A stretch of DNA of 64,000 nucleotides, taken from NCBI RefSeq assembly GCF_015355625.1, contig NZ_JACLAF010000012.1, forward strand, positions 1 to 64,000, read 5' to 3'. Positions within the stretch are counted from its first letter, which is position 1. Each line of letters begins with the position of its first letter. The notes under the pieces are model-generated. The model saw only the letters and a program-made list of their open reading frames with translations, searched no databases and was not told the origin of the DNA. This document shows positions 1 through 10,066 of this stretch, piece by piece. Position numbers and translations under genes: made by a program. The stretch is from Tamlana sp. I1 (GTDB lineage Bacteria > Bacteroidota > Bacteroidia > Flavobacteriales > Flavobacteriaceae).

Positions 1-86
1 TTAGTTGTTTTAAAGACTTCACAGGGATACCTATGTTCAATTAGCACCTAAAAACTCTAATGCATCAAGATTTTAATAAAAAAACA

Positions 87-124
87 AAAAACCAAGACTG
101 ATATTTAATCAATTTTTGGTTTTT
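87..124. terminator. Hairpin with T-run, probable terminator
   Basis: Arms AAAAACCAA (87-95) and TTGGTTTTT (116-124) pair perfectly across a 20-nt loop. The T-run at the right end and A-run at the left let it work in either direction. It lies beyond the stop of the T9SS cargo gene (minus strand) and may also end a gene to the left of the window. Positions 1-86 hold only short open frames and no recognisable protein. Confidence 0.5.
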
Positions 125-278
125 ATATTTGATTATTATGTAATTAAGCTAAATTCTGAATGCGCCATAAAAACATCAATTAAAAAAGCTGAACAATCAT
201 TACAATGCCCAGCCTTCATCTATAGCTATAATCCTCTAGTAACTTGTATCGATTATATTCAACAGAAAAAATTAAAAC

Positions 279-1550
279 CTATTTGATGCTAATTTTAGTG
301 GTGAATTTTAAGTTATTATCCGTGCTTATTTGTATGATATAAACTCCTGAAGTTAATTTCTCGCCAATATTTATTTTTTGCATCCCTGAGGTACTCGTTA
401 ACTGAGCGGTCCAAACTTTATGACCTAACATATTATAAATAATTAATTGAGCATCAAAAGCATTATTATTTAATGATTTCAAATTAATACTACCATTTGT
501 TGGATTTGGAAAAATTTTAAAAGCCTTCTCTAAATTATTATCAGACACACTTAAAATATCTTCAGCAGTTACAGTCGTTTTCGTTCCGTCGTAGTTAATA
601 GTTATTTTTTTTCCTGTAGCAGGCACAATTTGGCCACTCGTTACCATGGCATTAATATCTGCAGTGTAATTGTAGCCAGGATTAATTAATTCTAAGCTAC
701 CTTCATCAACTAAAATTTGAGCATCTGTATGTACTATAAATTCAGGCTTATCTAAACTATTTTGATTAACGATTACAGTTCCTGAATTAAGGTTTAAATC
801 TCCTGTATTTGGTGTTAAAGTTAAAGCCCCCTCTGTACCGGCGGTATCAACATATAAATCACCTACAATTAAACTTTTTCCTGCATTTATAGTCCCTCCA
901 TTAACATTAATGGTTCCGTTTGGCCCTATAACAGTTGCCCAATACGCTGAAGATACCCCACCTGTATTAACGTTTAATTCCCCTAGAGGGTAATGATCTC
1001 TTGATCCTACTTCAACATGGTAGCCACCTTCAATTGAGCCTCCGTTATTAACATTTACAATACCATCGCCATTTTGTAATACACCTATAAAAATAGCTTG
1101 CCAGTTCGCAGGGTCGTTTGCTCTAAAAACACCTCCATCAACATTAATTACCCCTTTACCTTCACGTCCAACCCTAAAGATATTTCTACATGTAAAATTA
1201 GCTCCTGAATTTACTGTTACCGTTCCATTCAAAAAGTCATTAAAAAACACATTAAAATCTGCATTTACCGTGAGATTTACACCATCAAGGTTATCAAAAA
1301 TTCCTGGTTGCCAATCTATAAATGAATTGATAACTGGCGAATTTGAAGTTGAAGAAACCCTTACAACTTTAAACCCATTGTTATCAAATAAAACTCCCCC
1401 CGAAGTACTAGTCCAATTTGAAGCTGTATAAAAGTCAGTATTTGTCCCTCCTGTCCAATTATAAGTAGCATCCCCTTGTGCGGTTACGCTAATCGTTAAA
1501 AAAAATAAATAAAATAAAAATAATTTTCTTAAAAGTAATGTTGTTCTCAT
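279..1550 (-). CDS. T9SS type A sorting-domain protein, beta-helix-like
   Basis: This is an exported protein of 423 residues. I start it at the ATG at 1550 because that gives a clean signal peptide (MRTTLLLRKLFLFYLFF, ending near VTAQ); an upstream ATG at 1604 would add 18 residues in front of it. The middle is Gly/Asn/Val-rich with short repeats such as INVDGG, VNVNNGG, LNVNTGG and INVNGG, the pattern of parallel beta-helix or autotransporter-type repeats. The last 75 or so residues are a T9SS type A tail: FPNPTNG, then a MLGHKVW segment, then GVYIIQI. The protein should therefore cross the outer membrane through the type IX system and be released or anchored at the surface. No catalytic motif is visible, and ligand or substrate is unknown. 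It stands alone, with a terminator on each side. Confidence 0.85.
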   Translation of the reverse strand: MRTTLLLRKLFLFYLFFLTISVTAQGDATYNWTGGTNTDFYTASNWTSTSGGVLFDNNGFKVVRVSSTSNSPVINSFIDWQPGIFDNLDGVNLTVNADFNVFFNDFLNGTVTVNSGANFTCRNIFRVGREGKGVINVDGGVFRANDPANWQAIFIGVLQNGDGIVNVNNGGSIEGGYHVEVGSRDHYPLGELNVNTGGVSSAYWATVIGPNGTINVNGGTINAGKSLIVGDLYVDTAGTEGALTLTPNTGDLNLNSGTVIVNQNSLDKPEFIVHTDAQILVDEGSLELINPGYNYTADINAMVTSGQIVPATGKKITINYDGTKTTVTAEDILSVSDNNLEKAFKIFPNPTNGSINLKSLNNNAFDAQLIIYNMLGHKVWTAQLTSTSGMQKINIGEKLTSGVYIIQISTDNNLKFTTKISIK

Positions 1551-1752
1551 TCTGTTTAGTTTAAAAAAGTTATACAAGTGTACAATTAACATTTGTGAAT
1601 ACATAAAAAATATTCATACAAATGTGTTTTTAACACTTATAATTTTAATAACAACAATATTTAAGACTTTTAATGTACTCTTGAATTATTGAAAAATAGA
1701 TAAATGAATTACTTAATTTTAAATACTATAAACTAGAGTAATTCAATAAGTA

Positions 1753-1802
1753 AAGAGGCTGTCAGACAAATCAAATTAAATTGAAATATCAGACAGCCTC
1801 TT
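1753..1802. terminator. Terminator hairpin after acnA, resembling the 15.2-kb repeat
   Basis: Arms AAGAGGCTGTC (1753-1763) and GACAGCCTCTT (1792-1802) are perfectly complementary with a 28-nt loop. It sits 27 nt past the acnA stop on the minus strand, so it probably terminates that gene. The loop and right arm, read on the minus strand, resemble one arm of the long inverted repeat at 15211-15333: both carry a CTGTCTGA or CTATCTGA start and the word ATTTGATTTGTC. It may be a shortened copy of the same dispersed element. Confidence 0.7.
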
Positions 1803-1828
1803 ATCTCATTTATTAAACGTTACTCTTC

Positions 1829-4099
1829 CTAAGCAGCGTTTTCTTTCTTAATTAAATTTAAAGCAGAACCTTCTTTATACCATGCTATTTGCGCTGCATT
1901 ATAGGTATGATTTGCTTCAATTATAGCTTTAGAGCCATCGGCATGAACAAACTCTATTGTTAATGGTTTATCCGGAGCGAATTCGTTTAAATCTAAGAAG
2001 TTAATAGTATCATCTTCTTGAATTAAATCGTAATCGGATTCGTTTGCGAAGGTTAAGCCTAGCATGCCTTGTTTTTTAAGGTTTGTTTCATGAATTCTAG
2101 CAAAAGATTTCACCAAAACAGCCACAACACCTAAGTGACGTGGTTCCATGGCAGCATGCTCACGAGAAGAACCTTCTCCGTAATTATGATCACCAACAAC
2201 AATAGACTTAACTCCTGCAGCTTTGTATGCTCTAGCCGTATCTGGAACGCCTGCGTAATCGCCAGTTAATTGGTTTTTAACCAAGTTGGTTTGCTTATTA
2301 AATGCATTAACAGCACCAATTAAACAGTTATTAGAAATATTATCTAAATGCCCACGGAAACGCAACCAAGGTCCAGCCATAGAAATGTGGTCGGTTGTAC
2401 ATTTTCCAAACGCTTTAATCAATAATTTAGCTCCTGTTATAGAGTCGCCTATAGGCTGGAATGGTTCTAATAATTGCAAACGCTCTGAGGTTTCACTTAC
2501 ACTTACTTGAACATGACTTCCATCTGCTTCTGGCTCCAAGTAACCGTTGTCTTTTACCTCGAAACCTTTAGGTGGTAATTCCCATCCTGTTGGCTCGTCA
2601 AACATAACTTCTTCGCCATTTTCATTAATCAATTTATCGGTTATAGGGTTAAAATCTAAACGACCAGAAATGGCTATTGCTGCCGTTAACTCTGGAGATG
2701 CTACAAAGGCATGTGTATTAGGGTTTCCATCGGCACGCTTAGCAAAGTTTCTGTTAAAGGAATGTACAATACTATTTTTTGGTGCATTTTTAGGATCGCT
2801 GTATCGTGCCCATTGCCCAATACAAGGCCCACAGGCATTGGTGAATATTTTAGCGTCTAGTTTTTCGAAAATGCCAAGAATTCCATCACGATCTGCGGTG
2901 TATCGCACTTGTTCTGAACCTGGGTTAATACCTAATTCAGATTTCATTTTCAAGCCTTTATCTAAAGCTTGTTGCGCGATAGAAGAGGCTCTTGATAAGT
3001 CTTCATAAGAGGAGTTGGTGCAAGAACCAATTAGCCCCCACTCCACTTTTATTGGCCAATCGTTTGCTTTAGCTTTTTCAGTCATTGCAGCACCTACTTC
3101 AGTAGATAAATCTGGTGTAAATGGACCGTTTAATAATGGGCCTAATTTAGATAAGTTGATTTCTATAACTTCATCGAAATACTGCTCTGGATTTGCGTAT
3201 ACTTCGGCATCGCCAGTTAAATATTCTTTAACAGCATTAGCCGCATCAGCAACATCGGCTCTTTCTGTAGCACGTAAATAGCGTTCCATAGATTCATCGT
3301 ATCCAAAAGTTGACGTTGTTGCGCCAATTTCAGCACCCATATTACAAATGGTACCTTTTCCTGTACAAGACATAGCCGTTGCTCCAGGACCGAAATATTC
3401 AACAATAGCACCAGTTCCTCCTTTTACAGTAAGAATTTCGGCTACTTTTAAAATCACATCTTTTGGCGCCGTCCAACCTGATAATTTTCCAGTTAACTTG
3501 ACACCAATTAATTTAGGAAACTTTAATTCCCAAGCCATACCAGCCATAACATCTACAGCATCGGCACCACCTACTCCAATGGCAACCATGCCTAATCCGC
3601 CTGCATTTACGGTATGTGAATCGGTACCAATCATCATTCCTCCAGGGAAAGCATAATTTTCTAAAACTACTTGATGAATAATACCAGCGCCAGGTCTCCA
3701 AAACCCGATACCATATTTATTAGAAACAGATTCCAAGAAGTTAAAAACCTCACTACTAACGCTATTGGCGTGTTTTAAATCTTTTGCAGCACCTTCCTTT
3801 GCTAAAATTAAGTGATCGCAATGTACCGTTGTTGGTACGGCTACCTTAGCTTTTCCGGCTTGCATAAACTGTAACAAGGCCATTTGTGCTGTTGCATCTT
3901 GACAGGCTATTCTGTCTGGCGCAAAATCTACATAATCTTTACCTCTACTAAATGCTTTTGTTGGATTTCCGTCCCAGAGATGAGAATATAAAATCTTTTC
4001 TGAAAGCGTTAATGGTTTACCCACAATATCACGTGCTTTATCAACACGCTCAGCGATTTGACTGTAAACCTTCTTAATCATATAAATATCAAATGCCAT
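1829..4099 (-). CDS. acnA: Aconitate hydratase, AcnA/mitochondrial type
   Basis: This TCA-cycle enzyme interconverts citrate and isocitrate through cis-aconitate. It is 756 residues long, matching the mitochondrial-type aconitase family (about 755). The [4Fe-4S] cluster ligands appear in [12 protein letters not shown] and in [11 protein letters not shown]. Other family landmarks are the [11 protein letters not shown] motif in the N-terminal half and [17 protein letters not shown] in the C-terminal swivel domain. It lies directly downstream of a second, different aconitase (AcnB), but a terminator after acnB and 171 bp of spacing suggest separate transcription. The encoded start [11 protein letters not shown] is the first ATG and fits family length. 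I am sure of the family; the gene symbol follows common usage for flavobacteria. Confidence 0.95.
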   Translation of the reverse strand: MAFDIYMIKKVYSQIAERVDKARDIVGKPLTLSEKILYSHLWDGNPTKAFSRGKDYVDFAPDRIACQDATAQMALLQFMQAGKAKVAVPTTVHCDHLILAKEGAAKDLKHANSVSSEVFNFLESVSNKYGIGFWRPGAGIIHQVVLENYAFPGGMMIGTDSHTVNAGGLGMVAIGVGGADAVDVMAGMAWELKFPKLIGVKLTGKLSGWTAPKDVILKVAEILTVKGGTGAIVEYFGPGATAMSCTGKGTICNMGAEIGATTSTFGYDESMERYLRATERADVADAANAVKEYLTGDAEVYANPEQYFDEVIEINLSKLGPLLNGPFTPDLSTEVGAAMTEKAKANDWPIKVEWGLIGSCTNSSYEDLSRASSIAQQALDKGLKMKSELGINPGSEQVRYTADRDGILGIFEKLDAKIFTNACGPCIGQWARYSDPKNAPKNSIVHSFNRNFAKRADGNPNTHAFVASPELTAAIAISGRLDFNPITDKLINENGEEVMFDEPTGWELPPKGFEVKDNGYLEPEADGSHVQVSVSETSERLQLLEPFQPIGDSITGAKLLIKAFGKCTTDHISMAGPWLRFRGHLDNISNNCLIGAVNAFNKQTNLVKNQLTGDYAGVPDTARAYKAAGVKSIVVGDHNYGEGSSREHAAMEPRHLGVVAVLVKSFARIHETNLKKQGMLGLTFANESDYDLIQEDDTINFLDLNEFAPDKPLTIEFVHADGSKAIIEANHTYNAAQIAWYKEGSALNLIKKENAA

Positions 4100-4218
4100 A
4101 GTTTTTTTATTTTTTGTTTAATTCTACTAAGATACAAAATGTAATAGGAGAATAAAAGGGTATCAGAAACATATATAATGAACTCACTTCATTTGGCAAA
4201 CTAAAATTTAAGCATAAA

Positions 4219-4245
4219 AAAAGCCTGAGAAAAACCCAGGCTTTT
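4219..4245 (-). terminator. Intrinsic terminator of acnB
   Basis: Arms AAAAGCCTG (4219-4227) and CAGGCTTTT (4237-4245) form a short-loop hairpin 26 nt past the acnB stop. On the minus strand the stem ends in a T-run. It separates acnB from acnA. Confidence 0.8.
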
Positions 4246-4270
4246 GATTTATAATGATATAATCTGATGA

Positions 4271-7048
4271 TTATACAGCTAACAACTTGCTTGAAGGCTT
4301 GAACTTAGTTAAGTTAATGCCTTTTACTGCGGCTTGATACTCTTCTAAACTAGGTGTTCTACCTAAAATAGTTGATAAAACTACCACTGGAGTTGATGAT
4401 AATAAAGACTCTCCTTTTTTCTCGCCAGAATCTTTTACAACACGCCCTTGGAATAAACGTGTAGATGTAGCCATTACCGTATCTCCTGGTTCTGCTTTTT
4501 CCTGGTTACCCATACAAAGGTTACACCCTGGACGCTCTAAATACAACATGTTTTCGTATTTAGTACGCGCAGCAGCTTTAGGAGCGTTATCGTCAAACTC
4601 GAAACCTGAGTATCTCTGAAGTACTTCCCAGTCACCTTCTGCTTTTAACTCATCAACAATATTGTAAGTTGGAGGCGCTACTACTAAAGGCGCTTTAAAT
4701 TCAACTTTACCTTGAAGGGTTTCAATGTTTTTCAACATTTGAGCTAAGATTTGCATATCTCCTTTATGAACCATACATGAACCAATAAACCCTAAGTCTA
4801 CAGTTTTTGTTCCGCCGTAGTAAGATAATGGTCTGATGGTATCGTGTGTATAACGTTTAGAAACATCAGCATTATTTACATCTGGATCGGCAATCATTGG
4901 CTCAACAATTTTATCTAAGTCAACAACCACTTCAGCAAAATATTTCGCGTTAGCATCAGGAGTTAAAGCTGGTTTGTCGCCAGTTTTAATCTCTTCAATA
5001 CGCTTATTTGCTTTATTGATTAATCCTTGAAGTACAGCAATACTATTGTCCATACCCTTATCGATCATGATTTGGATTCTAGACTTCGCAATTTCTAAAG
5101 ATTCAATTAAAGTATCATCTTCAGAAATACAGATAGAAGCTTTGGCTTTCATCTCTGCAGTCCAGTCGGTAAATGTAAAGGCTTGATCGGCAGTTAGTGT
5201 TCCTAAATGCACCTCAATAATTCTTCCTTGGAAAACATTATCGCCACCAAACTGCGATAACATTTGTTGTTGTGTAGCATGAACCACATCACGGAAATCC
5301 ATATAAGGTTCCATTTGTCCTTTAAAGGTAACTTTTACAGACTGTGGAATTGGCATTGTAGCTTCACCTGTAGCAAGTGCTAAAGCAACTGTTCCAGAAT
5401 CGGCACCAAAAGCAACACCTTTAGACATTCTTGTATGTGAATCTCCACCAATTATAATAGCCCAATCATCAATAGTAATATCATTTAAAACCTTATGAAT
5501 TACATCGGTCATTGGTTTGTATTTGTTTTCAGGATCTCTTGCGGTAATCAATCCGAAATCATTCATAAATTTCATTAATCTAGGAATGTTTGCTTTCGAT
5601 TTATTATCCCAAACAGAAGCGGTATGACAACCCGATTGGTAAGCACCATCAACAATAGGAGAAATAACTGTAGCAGCCATATTTTCCAATTCTTGAGAGG
5701 TCATTAAACCCGTAGTATCTTGAGATCCTACGATATTTACTTCAACACGCACATCAGAACCTGCATGTAAAACTTTACCTGGAGTTGTTCCAACAGCATT
5801 TTTGTTGAAGATTTTTTCAACCGCAGTAAGCCCTTGTCCTTCAATTGAAATTTCTTTTGAAGGTGCGTAAACGGGAACCACATCAATACCTAATACTTTT
5901 GAAGCAAAAGTTTGAAGTTTTTTACCAAATACAACGGCATAAGATCCACCAGCTTTGATAAACTCTATTTTTTGAGGCGTTAATGATGCAGAAATATCCA
6001 TTAATTCCTGATCGCCATTATATAATTTTTTCTCTTTTGTATTTACAGTAAGAACGGTTCCTGTAGCTACAGAATACACTTCTTCTAAAACAGGATCGCC
6101 TGCAGCATCTCTTATCGTATTCCCTTCTGCATCGGTTTTTTTAACCCAGTTTTTAAGATCGATACCAATACCTCCTGTTACACCTACAGTAGTTAAGAAA
6201 ATTGGAGAAATACCATTTGTTCCTGCAATAATTGGAGCGATATTAATAAACGGTACATACGGACTCGATTTGATACCTGTCCATAAAGCCACGTTATTTA
6301 CACCAGACATCCTAGATGAACCTACACCCATGGTGCCTTTTTCAGCAATTAACATCACACGTTTATCTGGATGTTCAGCTTGTAAAGCTTTTAATTCTGC
6401 TTGTTGTTCTTTATTGTGTTCGAAAATACATTGTCCGTGTAATTCTCTATCTGAACGTGAGTGTGCATCTCCTCCTGGAGATAATAAATCTGTAGAGATA
6501 TCACCTACCCCAGCGATAAATGTTACGATTTTAATTTCTTCTTCAATCTCTGGAAGCTTTGTAAAAAACTCAGCTTTAGCATAGCTTTCAATAAGTTCCT
6601 TAGCGATAGCATTTCCTGCTTCGTACGCTGCTTTTAAACGATCTGTATCTGCCTCGTATAAAAACACTTGTGTTTTTAAAACTTCAGCAGCTTCTTTTGC
6701 TTGTTCAATATTTTCACCTAAAGCAAAATCTAACAAGACCTCAATTGAAGGGCCTCCTTTCATATGCGATAATTGCTCGAAAGCAAATGCAGGCGTAATT
6801 TCTTTAACAACTGACTCCCCTAGAATAATTTCTTTTAAAAACTTAGCTTTTACAGCAGCAGCAGCGGTAGTTCCTGGTAAAACATTATAGATAAAAAAGT
6901 TTAGAGAATCTTCTCTATATTCATTATCTACATCTTTAATTTGCTGAATGATTTCAGTTAACAATTCAGCCCCATCAATTGGCTTTGGGTGAAGCCCCTG
7001 ACCTTTGCGTTCTTCGATCTCCTTTAGGTAATCTTTATAAGTGTTCAT
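4271..7048 (-). CDS. acnB: Bifunctional aconitate hydratase 2 / 2-methylisocitrate dehydratase
   Basis: This is a 925-residue AcnB-type aconitase. In this class a HEAT-like domain comes first (here about residues 1-160) and the swivel domain precedes the catalytic domains, the reverse of AcnA. Cluster-binding cysteines are visible in GFIGSCMVHKGDMQ and in ERPGCNLCMGNQEKA near the C-terminus. The motif GGDSHTRMSKGVAFGADSG marks the active-site region. It catalyses the citrate-isocitrate step and, in the family, hydration of 2-methyl-cis-aconitate in the methylcitrate cycle. No prpB, prpC or prpD lies in the window, so the second role is inferred only from family. It is followed by its own terminator and then by acnA. 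Confidence 0.95.
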   Translation of the reverse strand: MNTYKDYLKEIEERKGQGLHPKPIDGAELLTEIIQQIKDVDNEYREDSLNFFIYNVLPGTTAAAAVKAKFLKEIILGESVVKEITPAFAFEQLSHMKGGPSIEVLLDFALGENIEQAKEAAEVLKTQVFLYEADTDRLKAAYEAGNAIAKELIESYAKAEFFTKLPEIEEEIKIVTFIAGVGDISTDLLSPGGDAHSRSDRELHGQCIFEHNKEQQAELKALQAEHPDKRVMLIAEKGTMGVGSSRMSGVNNVALWTGIKSSPYVPFINIAPIIAGTNGISPIFLTTVGVTGGIGIDLKNWVKKTDAEGNTIRDAAGDPVLEEVYSVATGTVLTVNTKEKKLYNGDQELMDISASLTPQKIEFIKAGGSYAVVFGKKLQTFASKVLGIDVVPVYAPSKEISIEGQGLTAVEKIFNKNAVGTTPGKVLHAGSDVRVEVNIVGSQDTTGLMTSQELENMAATVISPIVDGAYQSGCHTASVWDNKSKANIPRLMKFMNDFGLITARDPENKYKPMTDVIHKVLNDITIDDWAIIIGGDSHTRMSKGVAFGADSGTVALALATGEATMPIPQSVKVTFKGQMEPYMDFRDVVHATQQQMLSQFGGDNVFQGRIIEVHLGTLTADQAFTFTDWTAEMKAKASICISEDDTLIESLEIAKSRIQIMIDKGMDNSIAVLQGLINKANKRIEEIKTGDKPALTPDANAKYFAEVVVDLDKIVEPMIADPDVNNADVSKRYTHDTIRPLSYYGGTKTVDLGFIGSCMVHKGDMQILAQMLKNIETLQGKVEFKAPLVVAPPTYNIVDELKAEGDWEVLQRYSGFEFDDNAPKAAARTKYENMLYLERPGCNLCMGNQEKAEPGDTVMATSTRLFQGRVVKDSGEKKGESLLSSTPVVVLSTILGRTPSLEEYQAAVKGINLTKFKPSSKLLAV

Positions 7049-7396
7049 ATAATAAAATTAATTCTTTTTCAATGTTAAAAGTTGGGTTGTAAAGTTGCAT
7101 ACAGCAGAGGGTGTCGTTAATACAAACTTATACAAACCGTTTAAAAAATTAGAAGAAGACAGTGTTCCATACGAAACTAACCACCCTCATTTTTTTTAAG
7201 CTCTGCAAAATACAAATTTAAAGCATCTTTTTAATAAGAAATTAAGCAATACAGCTCCTAAGGCTGTCAAATTATTATTGTGGCATAAAAATTTAATTTG
7301 ATTTAATTTTTATTATAAATTTTCACAAATAATTGATGAATTATCAACAACAGCATCCTAATTTAATTTTTACATTTGTAATTAAAGCCTTTTTTA
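7049..7396. other. Intergenic region with divergent promoters (acnB and membrane protein)
   Basis: This 348-bp region separates two divergent genes. On the minus strand, two perfect -7 boxes for acnB are visible as CAAACTTA (7123-7130) and CAAATTTA (7213-7220). Neither has a well-spaced -33 box, so acnB may have a leader of about 70 or 160 nt. On the plus strand there is TACATTTG at 7371-7378. I see no open frame worth calling and no strong hairpin. Confidence 0.5.
7371..7378 (+). promoter_or_regulatory. Candidate -7 box for the membrane protein gene
   Basis: TACATTTG matches the Bacteroidota -7 consensus TAnnTTTG exactly and lies 18 bp before the ATG at 7397. No TTG or TTTG lies at the usual 17-23 bp upstream, so support is from one element only. 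Confidence 0.45.
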
Positions 7397-9076
7397 ATGC
7401 TGATAATTCTCATTAGTTGGATTTATATATTTTTAACCACTTTAAATTTTGGTTTTTTATTTCGCTACATTTTTAAAATTGAAAAATGTCACGCAAGTAT
7501 TCATCATATATTAGGACTGTTTTTATACACTATAATTACTTGTATTTTTGCTTTTTTCATTAGAATACATATAGAATTTTACACGGTAATTCTTATTGCC
7601 AACCTATTGATTATAGCATTATTCCGTAAAAAAATTAAAAATCATTTTTTTAAGCTAATACTTGCTTATAATAAACTAAATATTGGTTTTAAATGTTTAT
7701 ATGTTTTCATTTTTATTATAACATTAGCACAAAGCGCTACCAAACCTTACTTGTTAGACAATGAGTCTTACTACATTCAAACTATTAAGTGGATAAATAA
7801 TTATGGATTTGTTAAAGGATTAGCAAATTTACACATGTTCTTTGCTCAAAATTCTGCTTGGCATGTTTTGCAAGCCGGATTTAATTTTCCGTTTATATCA
7901 AATCGTCTAAATGATATAAATGGGTTTGTATTCGTTGTTATGGTTTTCTTATTCATTGAAAAACTGAATTCAAAAAAACAAACTTTTCAATCCCTAAATC
8001 TAGGACTCACTTTATTGTGTTCTCTTTTCTATTTTCAGTTTATAAATGCGCCATCACCTGACTTAATTATTTTTTTAATAGCGCCATATCTCTTTTATTT
8101 ATTCGTTAATAAATACAATAACATATCCCGTGATGACTTTAAAATTCTATTATTCTTAACGGTATTTTTATGTTTTGTAAAAGTTACTATTGTTACGCTA
8201 CTCATTTTACCTTTCACGCTTTTTATAAAGCATTACAAACACTTAAAAAAAGAAATCGGTTTATACAGTTTAATTAGTTTATTATGCTTAATATTATTTA
8301 TAGGTAAAAACATAATAATCTCGGGGTACCCACTATACCCATTAAAAATATTCAAATCAATAAGTTTAGATTGGAAATTACCAGATAAAATAATCGAGTT
8401 TTATAAACTAGGTACCTACTTGGATGCTTTGAACAACGCAGATGTTTCCCAACTAGCCTTTTATGAGAAATTAAAACTATGGATCTCTCTACCTAAACTA
8501 GATGGTTTTTTAAACAAAATATTCCTTTTTATATTGTTCGTTTTCCCCTACTTATTATTCAAACTAAAAAACAGAACCCCCTTCATAATTATATATTTAA
8601 TTACTGCACTACAATTTATACTGTTATGGCATACCTCTCCACAATACCGTTTCTTTTTTATCTTTATAGCTTTTTTAGGAATACAGATCTTTTCTTTTAT
8701 CATTAAAAAGAGACAGCATAAAATAATTTTGGTGGTTTTTGCAACCGTAATTGGTGCCGTCCCTATTTTTGTCCCAATTAACTTAAATGCTTATACAGAT
8801 AATAAGTTTGCGATGAAGTTAAATACCTTTAAACTAGAAAATGTTATTCACCCTGAAAGAAAAAGTAAAACAACTACAGAATTTACTAAATATAAAATTG
8901 AAAATTTTGAATTTTATTCACCTGGTGTAGATGTTTTTTTCTGGGCTACAGGAGATGGGAATTTGCCTTGTGTTAATCAAAAACAAATAGAATATTTTAA
9001 AACCTACTATAAGTATATTCCTGAATTAAGAACAGGAAACCTAAACGATGGATTTCGTTCTAAAAAAATTGAATAA
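7397..9076 (+). CDS. Polytopic membrane protein, possible LIC_10190 family
   Basis: The 559-residue protein is hydrophobic over most of its length, with roughly a dozen predicted membrane spans, and ends in a soluble tail of about 90 residues. After the first spans comes a conserved-looking loop, DNESYYIQTIKWINNYG, followed by SAWHVLQAGF. Such a layout (acidic residue in the first large loop of a many-pass protein) recalls GT-C fold glycosyltransferases, and from memory it resembles the LIC_10190 membrane protein family. No enzymatic activity is established here. The sequence is extremely rich in Phe, Ile, Leu, Lys and Asn. It is a single-gene unit between the aconitase and moxR blocks and converges on moxR. 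Confidence 0.7.
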   Translation: MLIILISWIYIFLTTLNFGFLFRYIFKIEKCHASIHHILGLFLYTIITCIFAFFIRIHIEFYTVILIANLLIIALFRKKIKNHFFKLILAYNKLNIGFKCLYVFIFIITLAQSATKPYLLDNESYYIQTIKWINNYGFVKGLANLHMFFAQNSAWHVLQAGFNFPFISNRLNDINGFVFVVMVFLFIEKLNSKKQTFQSLNLGLTLLCSLFYFQFINAPSPDLIIFLIAPYLFYLFVNKYNNISRDDFKILLFLTVFLCFVKVTIVTLLILPFTLFIKHYKHLKKEIGLYSLISLLCLILFIGKNIIISGYPLYPLKIFKSISLDWKLPDKIIEFYKLGTYLDALNNADVSQLAFYEKLKLWISLPKLDGFLNKIFLFILFVFPYLLFKLKNRTPFIIIYLITALQFILLWHTSPQYRFFFIFIAFLGIQIFSFIIKKRQHKIILVVFATVIGAVPIFVPINLNAYTDNKFAMKLNTFKLENVIHPERKSKTTTEFTKYKIENFEFYSPGVDVFFWATGDGNLPCVNQKQIEYFKTYYKYIPELRTGNLNDGFRSKKIE

Positions 9077-9109
9077 TACAAATTAAAAAAACTTATTAAG
9101 CAAACAAAC

Positions 9110-10063
9110 TTAAAACAAACTACGGATAATATGTTCTTCTGAAATACCTTCTGCTTCTGCTTTATAGTTTTTAATAATTCGATGTCTTAAAATACCGTAG
9201 GCTACGGCTTGCACATCTTCAATATCTGGTGAAAATTTGCCATGAATGGCTGCATGTGTTTTGGCTGCAAGAATTAAATTCTGTGAAGCACGTGGGCCTG
9301 CACCCCAATCGATATAAGTTTTCACTAATTCCGGAGCAGCATCGGAAGCTGGTCTTGTTTTCCCAACTAAAGAAACAGCATATTCGATAACATTATCGGC
9401 AACAGGAATTCTTCGAATTAAATGCTGAAAATCTACAATTTGTTGCGCCTTAAATAATGGGGTTATCTTAATATTAGAATCAGTTGTAGTAGACTTTACA
9501 ACTTGAACCTCTTCTTCAAACGACGGGTAACTTAAATTGATAGCAAACATAAAACGGTCTAGCTGTGCTTCAGGTAAGGGATACGTACCTTCTTGCTCGA
9601 TAGGGTTTTGTGTGGCTAATACAAAATATGGCAAATCTAATTTATAATGATGCCCTGCAACAGTAACCGCTCGTTCTTGCATGGCTTCTAATAAAGCAGC
9701 TTGAGTTTTTGGTGGGGTTCTATTAATCTCATCGGCTAAGATTATATTTGAAAAAATAGGGCCTTTTATAAATTTAAAACGACGGTCTTCATCTAAAATC
9801 TCAGATCCTAGAATATCGGAAGGCATTAAATCTGGTGTAAACTGAATGCGCTTAAAGTCTAAACCTAAAGCCTGAGCAATCGTATTAACCATTAAGGTTT
9901 TAGCTAAACCTGGCACACCTATTAATAAGGCATGACCTCCAGAAAAAATTGAAATTAAAATTTGTGTTACAACCTCATCTTGACCAATAATAACTTTCGC
10001 TATTTCGGTTTTTAAATTTTTAAATTGCTTAACAAAGGATTCAATAGCCGCTACGTCTGACAT
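9110..10063 (-). CDS. MoxR-type AAA+ ATPase
   Basis: This 317-residue cytoplasmic AAA+ protein belongs to the MoxR family, chaperone-like ATPases thought to help assemble or activate metal-containing or surface protein complexes. The Walker A motif is GVPGLAKT, Walker B is ILADEINR, and sensor-1 lies in FVLATQNPIEQEG. The start follows the stop of the upstream parvulin gene by only 3 nt, so it is the last gene of the three-gene PPIase operon. In many bacteroidotal genomes MoxR genes precede DUF58 and bat (VWA) genes. Those are absent here, and the next gene converges, so the link with periplasmic folding factors is the only context. Confidence 0.9.
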   Translation of the reverse strand: MSDVAAIESFVKQFKNLKTEIAKVIIGQDEVVTQILISIFSGGHALLIGVPGLAKTLMVNTIAQALGLDFKRIQFTPDLMPSDILGSEILDEDRRFKFIKGPIFSNIILADEINRTPPKTQAALLEAMQERAVTVAGHHYKLDLPYFVLATQNPIEQEGTYPLPEAQLDRFMFAINLSYPSFEEEVQVVKSTTTDSNIKITPLFKAQQIVDFQHLIRRIPVADNVIEYAVSLVGKTRPASDAAPELVKTYIDWGAGPRASQNLILAAKTHAAIHGKFSPDIEDVQAVAYGILRHRIIKNYKAEAEGISEEHIIRSLF

Positions 10064-10066
10064 ATT

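Noticed and set aside
1-278. Possible 3' end of a gene at the left edge
   Set aside because: Plus-strand frames stop at 42-44 and 49-51 and the translated bits are too short to recognise; left unassigned.
2547-3008. 153-codon plus-strand frame
   Set aside because: Antisense shadow of acnA; no family features.
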